Source of the DNA: an uncultured Acetatifactor sp.
Lineage (GTDB): Bacteria > Bacillota > Clostridia > Lachnospirales > Lachnospiraceae
DNA: 64,000 nt
Direction: 5' to 3'
NCBI GenBank assembly: GCA_934433135.1
Contig: CAKRZO010000004.1
Coordinates: forward strand, 62,001-126,000
The position numbers and the translations under genes were made by a program. This document shows, piece by piece, positions 34,740 through 43,299 of the stretch. Every line of letters begins with the position of its first letter. The first letter of the stretch is position 1. The notes under the pieces are model-generated. The model saw only the letters and a list, made by a program, of their open reading frames with translations, did not search any database and was not told the origin of the DNA.

Positions 34740-36173
34740 ATGTCTGAACAAGTAGTAGAAAAGAAACCGGTTAAAATTACGGAGACCATTCTGCGTGACG
34801 CACATCAGTCTTTGATTGCTACCAGAATGCCCACCGAACTGATGCTTCCTATCGTAGATACCATGGATAAGGTAGGATATCATTCTGTAGAATGCTGGGG
34901 CGGAGCTACCTTTGATGCTTCACTTCGTTTCCTGAAGGAAGATCCCTGGGACAGGTTGAGAAAACTGCGCGACGGATTTAAGAATACCAAACTGCAGATG
35001 CTGTTCCGCGGACAGAATATTTTGGGATACAGACCTTATGCGGATGATGTAGTAGAGTATTTTGTACAGAAATCCATATCCAACGGTATTGATATTATTC
35101 GTATTTTTGACTGCTTTAATGACCTGCGCAATCTGCAGGAAGCAGTAGATGCTACCAATAAGTTCAAAGTACAGGAAGGCAGAGGACATGCACAGGTAGC
35201 CCTGTCCTATACGTTAGGGGATGCTTATACGCTGGAATACTGGACTTCCACTGCCAAGAGAATCGAGGAGATGGGTGCGGACTCTATCTGTATTAAAGAT
35301 ATGGCAGGCCTGCTGGTTCCTTATAAGGCAACGGAGCTGATCAGTGCAATGAAGAGTGCAACCAAGCTGCCGATTCAGCTGCATACCCACTATACCTCCG
35401 GTGTTGCGAGCATGACTTATCTTAAAGCAGTAGAAGCCGGTGTTGACGTGATCGATACGGCAATCAGTCCTTTTGCAATGGGAACTTCCCAGCCGGCTAC
35501 GGAAGTTATGGTTGAGACTTTTAAGGGAACTCCTTATGATACCGGTCTGGATCAGAATATTCTGGCGCAGATTGCGGATTATTTCAGACCTTACCGGGAT
35601 GAATGCCTTAAGAACGGGCTGCTGAATCCCAAGGTAATGGGCGTTGATATCAAGACCCTGCTTTACCAGGTACCCGGCGGTATGCTTTCTAACATGGTAA
35701 GCCAGCTGAAAGAACAGAATGCAGAAGATAAGTATTATGATGTTCTGCAGGAAATTCCCCGTGTACGGAAAGATTTGGGAGAGCCGCCTTTGGTAACTCC
35801 TTCTTCCCAGATCGTCGGAACACAGGCAGTTTTCAATGTTCTGATGGGAGAACGCTATAAGATGGCTACTAAGGAAACAAAAGCAGTTCTGCGCGGTGAA
35901 TACGGACAGACGGTAAAACCGATGAGCCAGGAAGTCATTGACAAGGTTATTCCGGGTGAAAAGAGAATTACCTGCCGTTATGCAGATCTTCTGGATAACG
36001 AGTTAGACAAGCTGGAGAGCGAGATGAAAGAATGGAAGCAGCAGGATGAGGACGTTTTAAGCTATGCTTTGTTCCCTCAGGTGGCAATGGACTTCTTTAA
36101 GTATCGCCAGGCACAGCAGGAAAAGGTCGATATGACACAGGCAGATACCAAAAACGGTGCTTATCCGGTTTAA
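34740..36173 (+). CDS. oadA: Oxaloacetate decarboxylase alpha-type carboxyltransferase (5S-like)
   Basis: A 477-residue TIM-barrel carboxyltransferase of the OadA / pyruvate carboxylase B / transcarboxylase 5S family. The N-terminus TETILRDAHQSLIATRM carries the Asp metal ligand and Gln; later CIKDMAGLL contains the Lys that is usually carbamylated, and LHTHYTSG gives the two His metal ligands. It transfers CO2 between oxaloacetate/pyruvate and biotin. It lacks the C-terminal biotinyl domain of many OadA proteins, so it depends on the separate carrier at 33082. Last gene of the operon, followed by a hairpin at 36211-36258. Confidence 0.94.
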   Translation: MSEQVVEKKPVKITETILRDAHQSLIATRMPTELMLPIVDTMDKVGYHSVECWGGATFDASLRFLKEDPWDRLRKLRDGFKNTKLQMLFRGQNILGYRPYADDVVEYFVQKSISNGIDIIRIFDCFNDLRNLQEAVDATNKFKVQEGRGHAQVALSYTLGDAYTLEYWTSTAKRIEEMGADSICIKDMAGLLVPYKATELISAMKSATKLPIQLHTHYTSGVASMTYLKAVEAGVDVIDTAISPFAMGTSQPATEVMVETFKGTPYDTGLDQNILAQIADYFRPYRDECLKNGLLNPKVMGVDIKTLLYQVPGGMLSNMVSQLKEQNAEDKYYDVLQEIPRVRKDLGEPPLVTPSSQIVGTQAVFNVLMGERYKMATKETKAVLRGEYGQTVKPMSQEVIDKVIPGEKRITCRYADLLDNELDKLESEMKEWKQQDEDVLSYALFPQVAMDFFKYRQAQQEKVDMTQADTKNGAYPV

Positions 36174-36210
36174 TACCGAAAGTCCTGTAAAAAGACTATA
36201 AGGAAACGAT

Positions 36211-36258
36211 AAAAGGGGTGTTGCTTTTGCAGATCAGTTTGCGAGGCAGCACCCTTTT
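36211..36258 (+). terminator. Terminator after the decarboxylase operon
   Basis: A long stem AAAAGGGGTGTTGC / GCAGCACCCTTTT with one bulged G and one G-T pair, 21-nt loop, ending in four T. It sits 38 bp after the oadA stop. Confidence 0.65.
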
Positions 36259-36295
36259 GGCATCAAGTTTATCCTGGTTTGTTGTCTGTTTTTTG

Positions 36296-36324
36296 TTGAC
36301 AATTTCGGGGGAAACAAGTAAAAT
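36296..36324 (+). promoter_or_regulatory. Promoter of the TetR-RpiR pair
   Basis: A perfect TTGACA, 17-nt spacer and TAAAAT about 55 bp before the TetR start. Confidence 0.75.
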
Positions 36325-36378
36325 GAATAGCAAGTGTTATTTCGGTAGTTACTGTCGGAAAGAGAAAGAAGGAACATT

Positions 36379-37002
36379 ATGGCACGAAGTGAGTCCATTA
36401 CGGCTGGACAGATATTAGAGCATGCCTTTGAACTGACCAGGCAGGAAGGAATCGGCGCTTTGACTGCGCGGAAAGTAGCTGCGCATGCAGGCTGTTCCAC
36501 ACAGCCTGTTTTTAAGGCATATAAAAATATGGACGAACTTTGGGAGGCTGTATATGAAAAAGCAGCGGAATTTTTCAGAGATTATTACAGCCTTTATCCG
36601 AGAACCGGCAAAGCTCCCTTTTCAAATCTGGGAATGGCCTATATCTCTTTTGCAGCGAAAGAAAAGCAGCTGTTTCGTATGCTTTTTATCCGGGAGGGAA
36701 GCAGTACGGAAACTCCCAAATACAGCATGTATGAACTTTTAAACGGACCGGACGGAAATGTTGTTTATGAAGTAAATCTTGCGGGAAGCATGGGGTGTCA
36801 GGATCCGAGCGGCCTGTTTATGAAAATGTGGATGCTGATCCACGGTGCGGCCTGTATGGCTTTAACAGGTGATTATGACCTTTCGGAAGAAGAAACACTG
36901 GTGTTTCTGGAAAAGACCTGTAAAACGTTTTTAAAGGAAGAAGAGGAGTATCGCAATGGACAGGCAGGAGGACATCATATCCAGAATCAAGGAAAAATAT
37001 GA
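36379..37002 (+). CDS. TetR/AcrR family transcriptional regulator
   Basis: The 207-residue protein has an N-terminal helix-turn-helix (residues about 5-52: SITAGQILEHAFELTRQEGI, then TARKVAAHAGCSTQPVFKAY) and a helical C-terminal ligand/dimer domain resembling TetR_C-type folds. The target is unknown. The start has GAAGGAA just upstream and a good promoter. Its 3' end overlaps the RpiR-type gene by 47 nt in another frame, so the two regulators are co-expressed. It could regulate the decarboxylase operon upstream, but no operator was recognised. Confidence 0.88.
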   Translation: MARSESITAGQILEHAFELTRQEGIGALTARKVAAHAGCSTQPVFKAYKNMDELWEAVYEKAAEFFRDYYSLYPRTGKAPFSNLGMAYISFAAKEKQLFRMLFIREGSSTETPKYSMYELLNGPDGNVVYEVNLAGSMGCQDPSGLFMKMWMLIHGAACMALTGDYDLSEEETLVFLEKTCKTFLKEEEEYRNGQAGGHHIQNQGKI

Positions 37003-37837
37003 CCGGATGAGCAAGGGGCATAAAGCAATTGCCGGTTTTATTATGGAACAGTACGAACAGGCTGTTTTTATGACGGCTGCAGCACTTGGTCATGCCATAG
37101 GAACCAGCGAATCCACTGTGGTTCGCTTTGCTTACGGACTTGGATATGACGGGTATCCCCAATTCCAGAAAGAATTAGAGAATTACGTGAAGAGTACTTT
37201 AAACGGGATGCAGAAAAAAGGGGTTGCTTATACCGGAAAGACACAGTCTGAAATCCTTACTTCGGTTCTTCGTGCGGACATTGAAAAGCTGCAGGATACG
37301 ATGCAGAATCTGGACGCAGACGCTTTTGAAGCAGCGGTAAATATCATTTGGAAGGCTCAGACAGTTTATATTATGGGACTTAGGAGTAATGAACCGCTGG
37401 CTGGTTTTCTTTGTTTTTATCTGAATATGATACGCGGTAATGTTGTTTTGCTGCGCAGTACGGATATTACGGAAACTTTTGAGCAGATGATCCGGATTCA
37501 GGAAAAGGATTGCTTTATCGGCATCAGCTTTCCGCGGTATTCCATGCGGACTTTAAAGGCGATGGAGTTTGCCAATGACAGAAATGCTAAGGTCATTGCC
37601 ATTACAGATAATGTTCATTCTCCTATGAATATGTATTCATCCTGTAATCTTTTCGCAAGAAGTGATATGATATCCATTGTGGACTCTCTGGTTGCACCGC
37701 TAAGCGTGATCAATGCGCTGGTTGTTGCACTGTGCCTAAAATGCCCGCAGGATGTAAAGAAGAATCTGGATGTTTTGGAGAATGCCTGGAACAATTATCA
37801 GATTTATATGCATGATGAAATGAACCATATGGAGTAA
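36956..37837 (+). CDS. MurR/RpiR family transcriptional regulator
   Basis: A 293-residue regulator with an N-terminal HTH_6 domain (residues about 8-80, MTAAALGHAIGTSESTVVRF) and a C-terminal SIS sugar-phosphate-binding domain (about 125-260; VYIMGLRSNEPLAGFL and CFIGISFPRYSMRTL). Members sense sugar phosphates or amino-sugar phosphates. GAGGAG lies 7 nt before the ATG, inside the TetR gene. No sugar operon is adjacent, so the regulated genes are elsewhere or include the downstream set. Confidence 0.9.
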   Translation: MDRQEDIISRIKEKYDRMSKGHKAIAGFIMEQYEQAVFMTAAALGHAIGTSESTVVRFAYGLGYDGYPQFQKELENYVKSTLNGMQKKGVAYTGKTQSEILTSVLRADIEKLQDTMQNLDADAFEAAVNIIWKAQTVYIMGLRSNEPLAGFLCFYLNMIRGNVVLLRSTDITETFEQMIRIQEKDCFIGISFPRYSMRTLKAMEFANDRNAKVIAITDNVHSPMNMYSSCNLFARSDMISIVDSLVAPLSVINALVVALCLKCPQDVKKNLDVLENAWNNYQIYMHDEMNHME

Positions 37838-37910
37838 CCCCAAAGTGCGAATCGTAATGATAAGCAGCCGTTTAAACGGTTATGAAAGAGAAGAGAGTAT
37901 GGTGAAATAA

Positions 37911-39224
37911 TTGAAAAAGGTGATTGTAATCGGAGGCGGCGCCGCCGGTATGATGGCTGCCATCCGGGCAGCACAAAACGGCTGTCAGGTTACGCTTCTG
38001 GAGAAAAATGAAAAAACTGGCAAGAAATTGTTTATTACGGGTAAGGGCAGGTGTAATGTAACCAATACGGCAGACTGGGAGAATCTGTTTTCCAATGTGG
38101 TTACCAATGAAAAGTTTTTATACAGCGCCGTTTCTGCTTTTGACAAAGATGCCGTTATGGATTTTCTAAGGAAAGCAGGATGTCCGTTAAAGGTAGAGCG
38201 GGGAGGGAGGGTCTTCCCGGAGTCGGATCATTCTTCAGATGTGATTGCCGCATTTAACCGGGAATTAAAAAAAGCACAGGTAACGGTATTATTGCATACA
38301 GAGGCGGAAAAACTTTTGTATACGGAAGATAAGACGGCTGTTGCCGGTGTCCTGTTAAAAGGTGGAAAGAAACTTCCGGCAGACCGGGTGATTGTTGCTA
38401 CCGGCGGAATGTCTTATGCTTCAACCGGATCAACGGGAGACGGCTACCGTTTTGCCGAAGAAAGCGGTCATGAAGTGGAGCCGCCGCTTCCGGCTCTGGT
38501 TCCTTTTCGGGCAAAGGAAGACTGGTGCAGGGACTTGATGGGACTTGCTCTGAAAAACGTTGCGGTAAAGCTTGTTTTGGATCAGAAAGAGATTTATGAT
38601 GGTTTCGGAGAGATGCTTTTTACCCATTTCGGAGTCAGCGGTCCGCTCATTTTGTCTGCAAGCAGCTTTTATATGAAAGAAGTGCGCAGAAGAATGCGGA
38701 AAGGAAAAAACGACCGGGTCGTTATGCCGGAAGCCATGTTGTATCTGGATCTGAAGCCTGCATTGACAAAGGAGCAGCTGGACAGGCGTCTGATCCGTGA
38801 ATTTGAGGAAAATAAGAAGAAGCAGTTTCAAAATGCGCTGGCCGGCCTTTTTCCGGCAAGACTGATACCGGTTATGGTGAAGCTTTCGGGAGTGGATCCT
38901 TTGAAGAAGGCAGGGGAGATTACACGGAAAGAGCGGGAAGGTTTTTTGGAAAAGATAAAATGTCTGCCGATTACCATAACGGGCGTAAGAGATTTTGCGG
39001 AAGCGATTATTACCATGGGAGGAGTGCGGGTAAAGGAAATCAATCCGTCTACCATGGAATCCAGAAAAGTAAAAGGTCTTTATTTTGCGGGAGAGGTTCT
39101 GGATACGGATGCATTGACCGGAGGATTTAACCTTCAGATTGCCTGGTCTACCGGCTTTTTGGCAGGGGATTCCTGCGGTGATGAAAGCACAGCAAAATTT
39201 CAGCAGAAAATTCCGGGCAAGTGA
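37911..39224 (+). CDS. YhiN/HI0933-family FAD-dependent flavoprotein
   Basis: The 437-residue protein starts with a Rossmann dinucleotide-binding motif (VIVIGGGAAGMMAAIRAAQNG) and the family stretch KNEKTGKKLFITGKGRCNVTN; near the end VLDTDALTGGFNLQIAWSTG forms the second FAD contact. The reaction of these BaiN/YhiN proteins is not settled; some related clostridial proteins act in bile-acid reduction. TTG at 37911 is the only sensible start: the frame is closed just upstream and the next candidates cut the FAD motif. A 12-bp perfect palindrome CCGTTTAAACGG lies 31 bp before the start. Confidence 0.88.
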   Translation: MKKVIVIGGGAAGMMAAIRAAQNGCQVTLLEKNEKTGKKLFITGKGRCNVTNTADWENLFSNVVTNEKFLYSAVSAFDKDAVMDFLRKAGCPLKVERGGRVFPESDHSSDVIAAFNRELKKAQVTVLLHTEAEKLLYTEDKTAVAGVLLKGGKKLPADRVIVATGGMSYASTGSTGDGYRFAEESGHEVEPPLPALVPFRAKEDWCRDLMGLALKNVAVKLVLDQKEIYDGFGEMLFTHFGVSGPLILSASSFYMKEVRRRMRKGKNDRVVMPEAMLYLDLKPALTKEQLDRRLIREFEENKKKQFQNALAGLFPARLIPVMVKLSGVDPLKKAGEITRKEREGFLEKIKCLPITITGVRDFAEAIITMGGVRVKEINPSTMESRKVKGLYFAGEVLDTDALTGGFNLQIAWSTGFLAGDSCGDESTAKFQQKIPGK

Positions 39225-39271
39225 AATCGGGAAGAAAGCAGAATAAAAAAACGAAGAAACAGGGTGGAAAG

Positions 39272-39934
39272 ATGAGTTTTAAGGTTGCAATAGACGGACC
39301 TGCAGGTGCAGGAAAGAGTACAGTCGCCAGAATGGCTGCGGAAAAAATGCATTTAATTTATGTGGATACAGGCGCTATGTATCGTGCAATGGCATTGTAT
39401 ATGTTGCAGAATGGAATTGATCCGGGAGATGAAAAAGCGGTAGAAGATGCCTGTGAAAATGTAGACATTACCATACAATATGAGGACGGTGTCCAGGTGG
39501 TATACCTGAACGGCAAAAACGTAAATACGCTGATTCGGACGAAAGAGGCAGGAGGTGCTGCTTCGAAGGTAGCGGTGATTCCGGCAGTCAGAAAGAAGCT
39601 GGTATGGCTGCAGCGCAGGCTTGCGGAGGAAAAGGACTGCATCATGGACGGCAGAGATATCGGAACCTGTGTGTTGCCGGATGCGGATGTAAAGATTTAT
39701 CTGACAGCCAGCAGCTTGGTAAGAGCCAGGCGCAGATATGAAGAACTGCTGCAAAAGGGAGAAGACTGCGATCTGTCCGAAATACAGAAAAACATTGAAG
39801 AGAGGGATGATAGAGACATGCACAGGGAAATCTCTCCGCTGAAGAAAGCAAAGGACGCCTGCCTTCTGGATACTTCGGAATTGTCGCTGGAACAGGCGCT
39901 TGAAGAAGTGATCCGTCTGTGCCAAAAGCGCTGA
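39272..39934 (+). CDS. cmk: Cytidylate kinase
   Basis: Cmk phosphorylates CMP and dCMP. P-loop GPAGAGKST (about residues 8-16), the CMP-binding insert region (DTGAMYRAMALYM, about 33), and the lid/RxxxR segments (RRYEELLQKG, ERDDRDMHREISPL) are present; 220 residues is normal. ATG at 39272 is preferred, with GGTGGAAAG upstream; an in-frame GTG at 39221 overlaps the flavoprotein stop. The cmk-ispH-S1 order is widespread in Clostridia. Confidence 0.95.
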   Translation: MSFKVAIDGPAGAGKSTVARMAAEKMHLIYVDTGAMYRAMALYMLQNGIDPGDEKAVEDACENVDITIQYEDGVQVVYLNGKNVNTLIRTKEAGGAASKVAVIPAVRKKLVWLQRRLAEEKDCIMDGRDIGTCVLPDADVKIYLTASSLVRARRRYEELLQKGEDCDLSEIQKNIEERDDRDMHREISPLKKAKDACLLDTSELSLEQALEEVIRLCQKR

Positions 39935-39943
39935 AAGCGCGGA

Positions 39944-39969
39944 TTTGCGAATGGCGCATCGGAACTGAT
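39944..39969 (-). repeat. Repeat family A, degenerate copy
   Basis: TTTGCGAATGGCGCATCGGAACTGATG resembles the 5171-5197 copy with several changes. It lies in the cmk-ispH gap, just after the cmk stop. Confidence 0.55.
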
Positions 39970-40007
39970 GCAAATGTAAGATACGGATCAGGAAGGGAAA
40001 GATCAGG

Positions 40008-40874
40008 ATGGAAGTAAAGGTTGCCGGTAATTCCGGATTCTGTTTCGGTGTAAAACGTGCGGTAGATCAGGTGTATGAACAGATTAAAACGGGGAAGACT
40101 ATATATACGTACGGACCGATTATCCACAATGAAGAAGTAGTAAAGGACCTTGCCGAAAAAAATGTCAGAGTGATTGAAAGCAAAGAAGAGTTGGAACAAC
40201 TTTCTTCCGGTACCGTGATTATCCGTTCTCATGGTGTTCCGGAAGAAATTTACGGGATTTTGAAGGAAAGAGGGCTGGAATGTATCGATGCAACCTGTCC
40301 TTTTGTAAAAAGGATACACAGAATTGTAGAGAAGGAGAGTCTGGAAGGAAGGCAGATCGTTGTAGTGGGAAACGCACAGCATCCGGAAGTACAGGGAATT
40401 GTAGGCTGGTGCAAGGGACCGGTTACTGTGCTGGAAACCATGGATGAGGCGGAAAAATTTATATTGCCGGAAGAAACGATCCGCGGAAAAGAGCCGGCAA
40501 TCTGTATCGTTGCGCAGACGACATTTAATTACAAGAAATTTCAAGATATAGTTGAAATTTTTCTCAAGAAAGGTTATAATAGTATCGTTGCGAACACTAT
40601 CTGTAATGCAACGCAGGAGCGACAGGCGCAGGCACAGGCTATTGCGAAGGAAGCAGATGCTATGATCGTAGTGGGAGGGATACACAGTTCCAATACCAGG
40701 AAACTGTACGAGATTTGCAGCAGGGAGTGCGCTAACACCTATTATATACAGACACTGGATGACTTGCATTTAGAACTACCTAAAGCTGTTCGACTAGTGG
40801 GTATTACTGCAGGGGCTTCCACCCCAAATAAATTAATCGAGGAGGTTCAAAATTATGTCAGAATTAACTTTTGA
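40008..40874 (+). CDS. ispH: 4-hydroxy-3-methylbut-2-enyl diphosphate reductase
   Basis: IspH (LytB) carries out the last step of the MEP isoprenoid pathway, giving IPP and DMAPP, using a 4Fe-4S cluster. The three cluster cysteines are in GFCFGVKRAV (Cys12), DATCPFV (about 96) and NTICNAT (about 194); His pairs in IIRSHGVP and NAQHPEVQG are also present. The 288-residue product is full length. Its last 20 nt overlap the S1-protein gene in another frame, so the two are translationally linked. Confidence 0.96.
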   Translation: MEVKVAGNSGFCFGVKRAVDQVYEQIKTGKTIYTYGPIIHNEEVVKDLAEKNVRVIESKEELEQLSSGTVIIRSHGVPEEIYGILKERGLECIDATCPFVKRIHRIVEKESLEGRQIVVVGNAQHPEVQGIVGWCKGPVTVLETMDEAEKFILPEETIRGKEPAICIVAQTTFNYKKFQDIVEIFLKKGYNSIVANTICNATQERQAQAQAIAKEADAMIVVGGIHSSNTRKLYEICSRECANTYYIQTLDDLHLELPKAVRLVGITAGASTPNKLIEEVQNYVRINF

Positions 40875-41979
40875 ACAAATGTTGGAAGGATCATTAAAGA
40901 CAATACATGCAGGAGAGGTAGTCGAAGGCACTGTCATCGATGTGAAACCGGAAGAAGTGGTTTTAAACATCGGCTACAAGTCGGATGGTATTCTTACGAA
41001 AAACGAGTATACGAACGATTCCAGTGTTGATTTGACTTCTGCGGTGAAGGTCGGCGATACCATGGAAGTAAAGGTATTGAAGGTAAATGACGGAGAAGGA
41101 CAGGTTGTTCTTACTTACAAGCGTCTGGCAGCAGACAGAGGCAATAAGAGAATTGAAGAAGCATTCCATAATAAGGAAGTGCTCAAGGCTCCTGTTGCAC
41201 AGGTATTAGACGGCGGCTTAAGCGTTATTCTGGATGAAGTAAGAATTTTCATTCCGGCCAGCCTGGTATCCGATACCTATGAAAAGGATCTGAATAAATT
41301 TGCAGGACAGGAAATTGAATTCGTAATCAGCGAGTACAATCCTAAGAGAAGAAGATATATCGGTGACCGCAAGCAGCTCCTGGTAGCTCGTAAAGAGCAG
41401 GCTCAGAAGGAACTTCTGGAGAGAATCCATGTGGGTGATGTTGTGGAAGGCGTCGTTAAGAATATTACGGATTTCGGTGCATTTATCGATCTGGGCGGTG
41501 CAGACGGACTGCTTCATATTTCCGAAATGTCCTGGGGCAGAGTGGAAAATCCCCGAAAGGTATTTAAGACCGGTGAACATCTTACTGTTTTCGTAAAAGA
41601 GATCAATGGCAACAAGATCGGTCTCTCCTTGAAGTTTGAAGATCAGAATCCTTGGAAGGACGCTGCTGAAAAGTATGCGGTAGGAAATGTGGTAACCGGT
41701 AAGGTTGCAAGAATGACGGACTTCGGTGCATTTGTAGAGCTGGCTCCCGGTGTGGATGCACTTCTGCATGTATCCCAGATTTCCAAGGATCATATTGATA
41801 AGCCTTCCGATGTGCTTAAGACCGGCGAAGAGATTACTGCTAAGATCGTTGACTTTAACGAAGAAGAGAAAAAGATCTCTTTAAGCATCAAGGCACTGGC
41901 ACAAGATAATAAGCAGGAAAGTGAAGATGCTGAAGTAGCTGATGTAGATATCGATGCAGTAGCTGCAAAAGAAGAGTAA
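40855..41979 (+). CDS. rpsA: S1 RNA-binding domain protein (ribosomal protein bS1 homologue)
   Basis: The 374-residue protein contains four S1 OB-folds: about 16-85, 103-170, 190-258 (GDVVEGVVKNITDFGAFIDL) and 275-345 (GNVVTGKVARMTDFGAFVEL), then a short acidic tail. Proteobacterial S1 has six domains; Firmicutes have shorter versions like this one. It probably helps mRNA binding or initiation, but a true ribosomal role is less certain than in Gram-negatives. GAGGAGG lies about 8 nt before ATG within ispH. Confidence 0.9.
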   Translation: MSELTFEQMLEGSLKTIHAGEVVEGTVIDVKPEEVVLNIGYKSDGILTKNEYTNDSSVDLTSAVKVGDTMEVKVLKVNDGEGQVVLTYKRLAADRGNKRIEEAFHNKEVLKAPVAQVLDGGLSVILDEVRIFIPASLVSDTYEKDLNKFAGQEIEFVISEYNPKRRRYIGDRKQLLVARKEQAQKELLERIHVGDVVEGVVKNITDFGAFIDLGGADGLLHISEMSWGRVENPRKVFKTGEHLTVFVKEINGNKIGLSLKFEDQNPWKDAAEKYAVGNVVTGKVARMTDFGAFVELAPGVDALLHVSQISKDHIDKPSDVLKTGEEITAKIVDFNEEEKKISLSIKALAQDNKQESEDAEVADVDIDAVAAKEE

Positions 41980-42007
41980 TATGTGCTGTTAGTGTATAGG
42001 AAAAAAG

Positions 42008-42038
42008 AGGCATGCAAGCGAAACTTGCATGCCTTTTT
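42008..42038. terminator. Strong terminator between S1 gene and YprB-like gene
   Basis: A perfect 11-bp stem AGGCATGCAAG / CTTGCATGCCT with a CGAAA loop, followed by T5. The A-run on the other side makes it usable from both strands, serving the two convergent genes. Confidence 0.9.
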
Positions 42039-42107
42039 GTATCAATTATGATGCTGAAACGACCGGATGCAGGTGAAAAACTCTTCTGGCAAAATTTTTA
42101 TGGCTTG

Positions 42108-43214
42108 TCAGGAAATACGGGTAATATGCAGCATCTGAAGGATATGGGCGGCATATTGCTGAAAGAAATCACGATCTGCAGTACGTTTTCTGGTCAGTTC
42201 CAGATAATTTTCTTTCGATTGGTAATCTGTCTTAAAGACCGGTTCGAACTTACCGCCCCATTGCGGGAGAAAACAGCTTTGCCGCTTTACATAGCAATTG
42301 GCACGGGTTGCCGGAATGCAGTTTCCTTTTGCGCTTCCAACCGTTTCCTTTAATACAACGGTATCCCGTTCCGGAAGATAATAATATTCTTTGGGATTGG
42401 GAAGAAAGTATTTCAGGTCATCCTCTATAACAGGAACTTTCAGATAAGCTCTGTTTTCTTTCCCGGAAAAGTAGCAGCCGTTTTTGGTGCATGACAGAGG
42501 CTGCGGCAGTGTAAAAGGAAGCTTCAGGGTCAGAATCAGTTCTTTGCGTTCCTGTCCGTAATAGTCCAGATAAGCATCAGAGCAGACCTGTAAGACAGAT
42601 ACTGCTCCATCGAACAGCGAATCATAATGCAGGAAGAAGAGCAGATGAAGCATGCCTTTTAAATCGTCCTGGTTATGTAAGAGTAAAAGATCGCGGATTT
42701 CCGGGCAAGGATCGGCTTCGTAGACATGATACTTTTCAATCAGTTCCTGCCCGGAGTATAGATCCTGTCTGTGAATTCCGAGATATTCCTCCAACTGCTT
42801 CTGCTTGCAGCCTGGCAAATTTAAGAAAGGCTTTAAGGAAACTGCTTTCTGATATAAGTCAATACAGGAAAAAGAATCAAAGGAAAAGGAAAGCTTCCAT
42901 TGTTCCACTTTATGTACCAGAAAAGGAAGATCAAAAGTACGACCGTTAAAAACAACCAGTGTGCGGTAGGACGGGAGAAAGGAAAGAAAGGACTGCAACA
43001 GTTCTTTTTCTTCTTCCCGGCGTTCTGCAAACCATTGAATGGTATGCCACTGATTTTCCCGATAGAAAACACCGCCGATCAGGTAAAGGGCGGAAGATTT
43101 GGCACGGAAACCGGTTGTCTCAATATCCAGAAAGAAAAAATCCGTAAGCGGGGCCAGAGTTACTAAAGGATAGGGCAGTTTAAAATCCGGCAATGCATTT
43201 TCGAAAACAGTCAT
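42108..43214 (-). CDS. YprB-like ribonuclease H-fold protein
   Basis: The N-terminal half (about 20-205) is a DEDD-type exonuclease fold: FFLDIETTG (about 28) supplies the first Asp/Glu pair, VVFNGRTFDLPFL the third acidic residue, and LHNQDDLKGM the last Asp. It matches the YprB-like family of Firmicutes, for which exonuclease activity is predicted. The C-terminal half (about 210-368) has no motif I recognise. AAAGG lies 8 nt before ATG. It is convergent with the S1 gene and follows pckA on the same strand. Confidence 0.8.
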   Translation of the reverse strand: MTVFENALPDFKLPYPLVTLAPLTDFFFLDIETTGFRAKSSALYLIGGVFYRENQWHTIQWFAERREEEKELLQSFLSFLPSYRTLVVFNGRTFDLPFLVHKVEQWKLSFSFDSFSCIDLYQKAVSLKPFLNLPGCKQKQLEEYLGIHRQDLYSGQELIEKYHVYEADPCPEIRDLLLLHNQDDLKGMLHLLFFLHYDSLFDGAVSVLQVCSDAYLDYYGQERKELILTLKLPFTLPQPLSCTKNGCYFSGKENRAYLKVPVIEDDLKYFLPNPKEYYYLPERDTVVLKETVGSAKGNCIPATRANCYVKRQSCFLPQWGGKFEPVFKTDYQSKENYLELTRKRTADRDFFQQYAAHILQMLHITRIS

Positions 43215-43246
43215 AAAATCTGCCTTTCATTTCAAAGTAAATCATT

Positions 43247-43275
43247 TAAAAAGCGGGTGTGAAAACTCACACCCG
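43247..43275 (-). terminator. pckA terminator
   Basis: On the minus strand a perfect 9-bp stem CGGGTGTGA / TCACACCCG with a 4-nt loop is followed by CTTTTT. It lies 25 bp after the pckA stop and before the YprB-like gene. Confidence 0.9.
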
Positions 43276-43299
43276 GCTTTTGTTGTTATAAATAATATC

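Noticed and set aside
42241..42252. tRNA T-arm-like word GGTTCGAACTT
   Set aside because: It lies inside the YprB-like coding region and no cloverleaf can be built around it. I found no tRNA gene in the window.
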